From positions 128,038,371 through 128,102,370 of the forward strand of contig CM076848.1 of NCBI GenBank assembly GCA_039519185.1: 64,000 nt of DNA. Direction: 5' to 3'. Both the position numbers and the translations under genes were made by a program. Below the pieces are notes generated by a model that worked only from the letters and a program-made list of their open reading frames with translations, did no database searches and was not told the origin of the DNA. This DNA comes from Astragalus membranaceus. Taxonomy: Eukaryota; Streptophyta; Magnoliopsida; Fabales; Fabaceae. This document shows positions 62,306 to 64,000 of this stretch, piece after piece (positions within the stretch are counted from its first letter, which is position 1; the number at the start of each line of letters is the position of its first letter).

Positions 62306-64000
62306 TGATGGCTACAACTGATCTCAAGAACATTCCCACAGAAAAGGTATGGCAGTGGTTTTTAGATTCCGGTTGTAGTAATCATATGACAGGCATTAGG
62401 GAATGGTTTTGTAGCCTAGATGAGAATTATAAAGTAGCTGTTAAATTGGGTAATGCATCTACTATAATGGCTATTGGTAAAGGAAATGTAAAACTCAGGA
62501 TTAGAGGCATGATTCAAGTAGTTACTGATGTTCTGTATATACCCGAGTTATCCAATAATCTGCTTAGTGTTGGCCAGTTGCAAGAAAAGGGGTTAGGTGT
62601 ATATTTTGAGAATAATGTGTGTGAGGTTCATCACAAGAAGAGAGGATTGATAATGAAGTCAAAGATGACTGAGAAGAAGGTATTTCCTGTTCTGTTACAA
62701 TGACAGCTGCTGATTGTCTCAAGGCAGAATGTGAAGACCTTGGAAAGTTATGGCATTGTAGATATGGCCACTTAGGAATGTCAGGATTAAGATTGCTTGC
62801 ACAAAAAGAAATGGTGAAGGACTTGCCCTTATTGAATGAAGATCACAAAGTTTGTGATAGTTGCATGATAGGCAAGCAACGCAGAGACAGTTTTCCTAAG
62901 AGCACTACATGGAGAGCCACTAGGAAATTAGAGCTTGTTCACTCTGATATTTGTGGTCCACTAACCCTTGAATCCAATAGCAAGAAGAAGTATTTCATTA
63001 CCTTCATTGACTTAACTAGGAAGACTTGGGTCTATTTCCTAGCTGCAAAATCAGAAGCATTTGATACATTTAAGAAGTTTAAAGCTGCTGTTGAGACAGA
63101 GAGTGGTGAGAAAATTGCTTGTCTAAGAACGGATAGAGGAGGTGAGTTCACCTCAGCTGAGTTTGCTAAGTATTGTGAAGATTGTGGAATTAAGAGGCAG
63201 CTCACTGCTGCTTATAGCCCTCAACAGAATGGGGTTTCAGAAAGGAAGAATAGAACCACTCTAAACATGGTGAAAAGCATGTTGAATGACAAAGAGGTGC
63301 CTAAGAAATTCTGGCCTGAGGCTGTTAATTGGAGTGTGTTTCTCCAAAACAGATCTCCAACAGTAGCTGTGAAAGATATGACTCCTCAAGAGGCTTGGTC
63401 TGGTAAGAAACCATCTGCTAAGTTCTTCAAGGTCTTTGGATGTGTGGGGTATGCACATGTTCCAGAAGCACAGAGAAAAAACCGGATGATAGGAGTACCA
63501 AGTGTGTATTACTTGGTATTAGTGAGGAATCAAAGGCTTATAGAATGTATAATCCTGCCACTCAAAAGGTTATCATAAGTAGAGATGTGGTCTTCAATGA
63601 GGAGGAAAAATGGAATTGGAAAGGAAAAGAAGTGGTGAATGAACAAGACCTCTGTGATGATGAAGAGGACACTGATGAGACAAAATTTACTGAAGCTACT
63701 GTTACTGATGAATTAAGTGAGAATCAGGCAGCAAGTGAAGAAACTGAGTACAACAATGATGGTGAAGGTGACAGTGAGAAAACACAGGAGCAAGGGAGGA
63801 TAAGAAAGCCTCCTGCTTACTTGAATATATATGAGACAGACCTCCATTTCTCTATAGAAGCAGATGGTGAAGAACAGGGTCTAGCAGCTATGGCTGCTAT
63901 TACAAATGATGATGATCCTATGTCATTTGAAGTAGTAGTGAAGGACTCTAAGTGGAGAAAGGCTATGGATCAAGAGATGGATGCAATCACTAGAAATGAC
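62306..64000 (+). pseudogene. copia protease, integrase and start of reverse transcriptase
   Basis: Protease at 62308-62703: WQWFLDSGCSNHMTG, VLYIPELSNNLLSVGQLQEK. A frame change near 62700 leads to LWHCRYGHLGMSGLRLLAQK with CDSCMIGKQRRDSFP, then the integrase core: HSDICGPLTL, RTDRGGEFTS, SPQQNGVSERKNRTT (all three catalytic acidic residues present), FWPEAVNWSVFLQNRSP and FKVFGCVGYAHVP. A second frame change near 63480 leads to YRMYNPATQKVIISRDVVFN, an acidic linker, and WRKAMDQEMDAITRND, the first residues of reverse transcriptase at the window end. Confidence 0.9.

Larger units (their letters stand above)
61157..64000 (+). mobile_element. Ty1/copia retrotransposon, 5' half (runs off the window)
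   Basis: The 5' LTR (61157-61364), PBS, Gag, protease, pre-integrase, integrase, and the first residues of reverse transcriptase at the window end are all on the plus strand. Several frameshifts and stops show an inactive copy. The 3' LTR is outside the window. Confidence 0.9.

Overview
The window is plant nuclear DNA from a repeat-dense, AT-rich region. It is almost certainly a dicot and probably a legume, although that rests on family resemblance and not on any search. It contains no bacterial-type operons, rRNA, recognisable tRNA genes or CRISPR. The only host-type gene I can support is a broken ankyrin-repeat/PGG-domain membrane-protein gene at 3.58-9.40 kb. Nearly everything else is transposable elements, many nested inside one another with readable target-site duplications (TSDs).

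Layout. 1-3.15 kb: a minus-strand Ty1/copia element (LTR, PBS, Gag-protease, start of integrase) inserted inside the integrase of an older plus-strand Ty3/gypsy chromovirus, whose chromodomain and 3' LTR follow. 3.58-9.40 kb: the ankyrin/PGG pseudogene. Its first intron is filled by a rearranged copia cluster (about 3.99-7.21 kb) and its last exon is cut by an LTR-like sequence. 9.4-17.3 kb: remnants of a gypsy element with Tat-type Gag-protease, interrupted by a 2.8-kb minus-strand solo LTR (9971-12755, TSD TACCT) and by a short internally deleted copia element (13364-15482, TSD GTTAC). 18.1-22.1 kb: a decayed minus-strand copia element carrying a foldback MITE.

22.8-60.0 kb looks like one very old chromovirus-type LTR pair whose internal region has no gag or pol (LARD-like). 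A CACTA DNA transposon (about 23.7-38.1 kb) sits in its 5' LTR, and a CRM-like gypsy element (26.0-32.7 kb) splits the CACTA transposase. A second solo LTR (40716-54475, TSD CTAAA) sits in the internal region. That solo LTR holds a hAT-like element (41519-43304) with a Mutator-like element inside it (41839-42816), followed by a young SIRE-type copia element (43341-52140). A foldback MITE sits in the 3' LTR. 61.2-64.0 kb: the 5' half of another plus-strand copia element that runs off the end of the window.

The youngest and most informative element is the SIRE-type copia. Its two 1.74-kb LTRs are nearly identical, its coding region is almost complete apart from one nonsense codon in integrase and two stops at the Gag/Pol junction, and each LTR carries 13 copies of AATCGATT spaced about 32 bp apart directly upstream of the TATA box. 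None of the proteins here form a host pathway. The biology is a layered history of insertion, solo-LTR formation, internal deletion and microsatellite growth.
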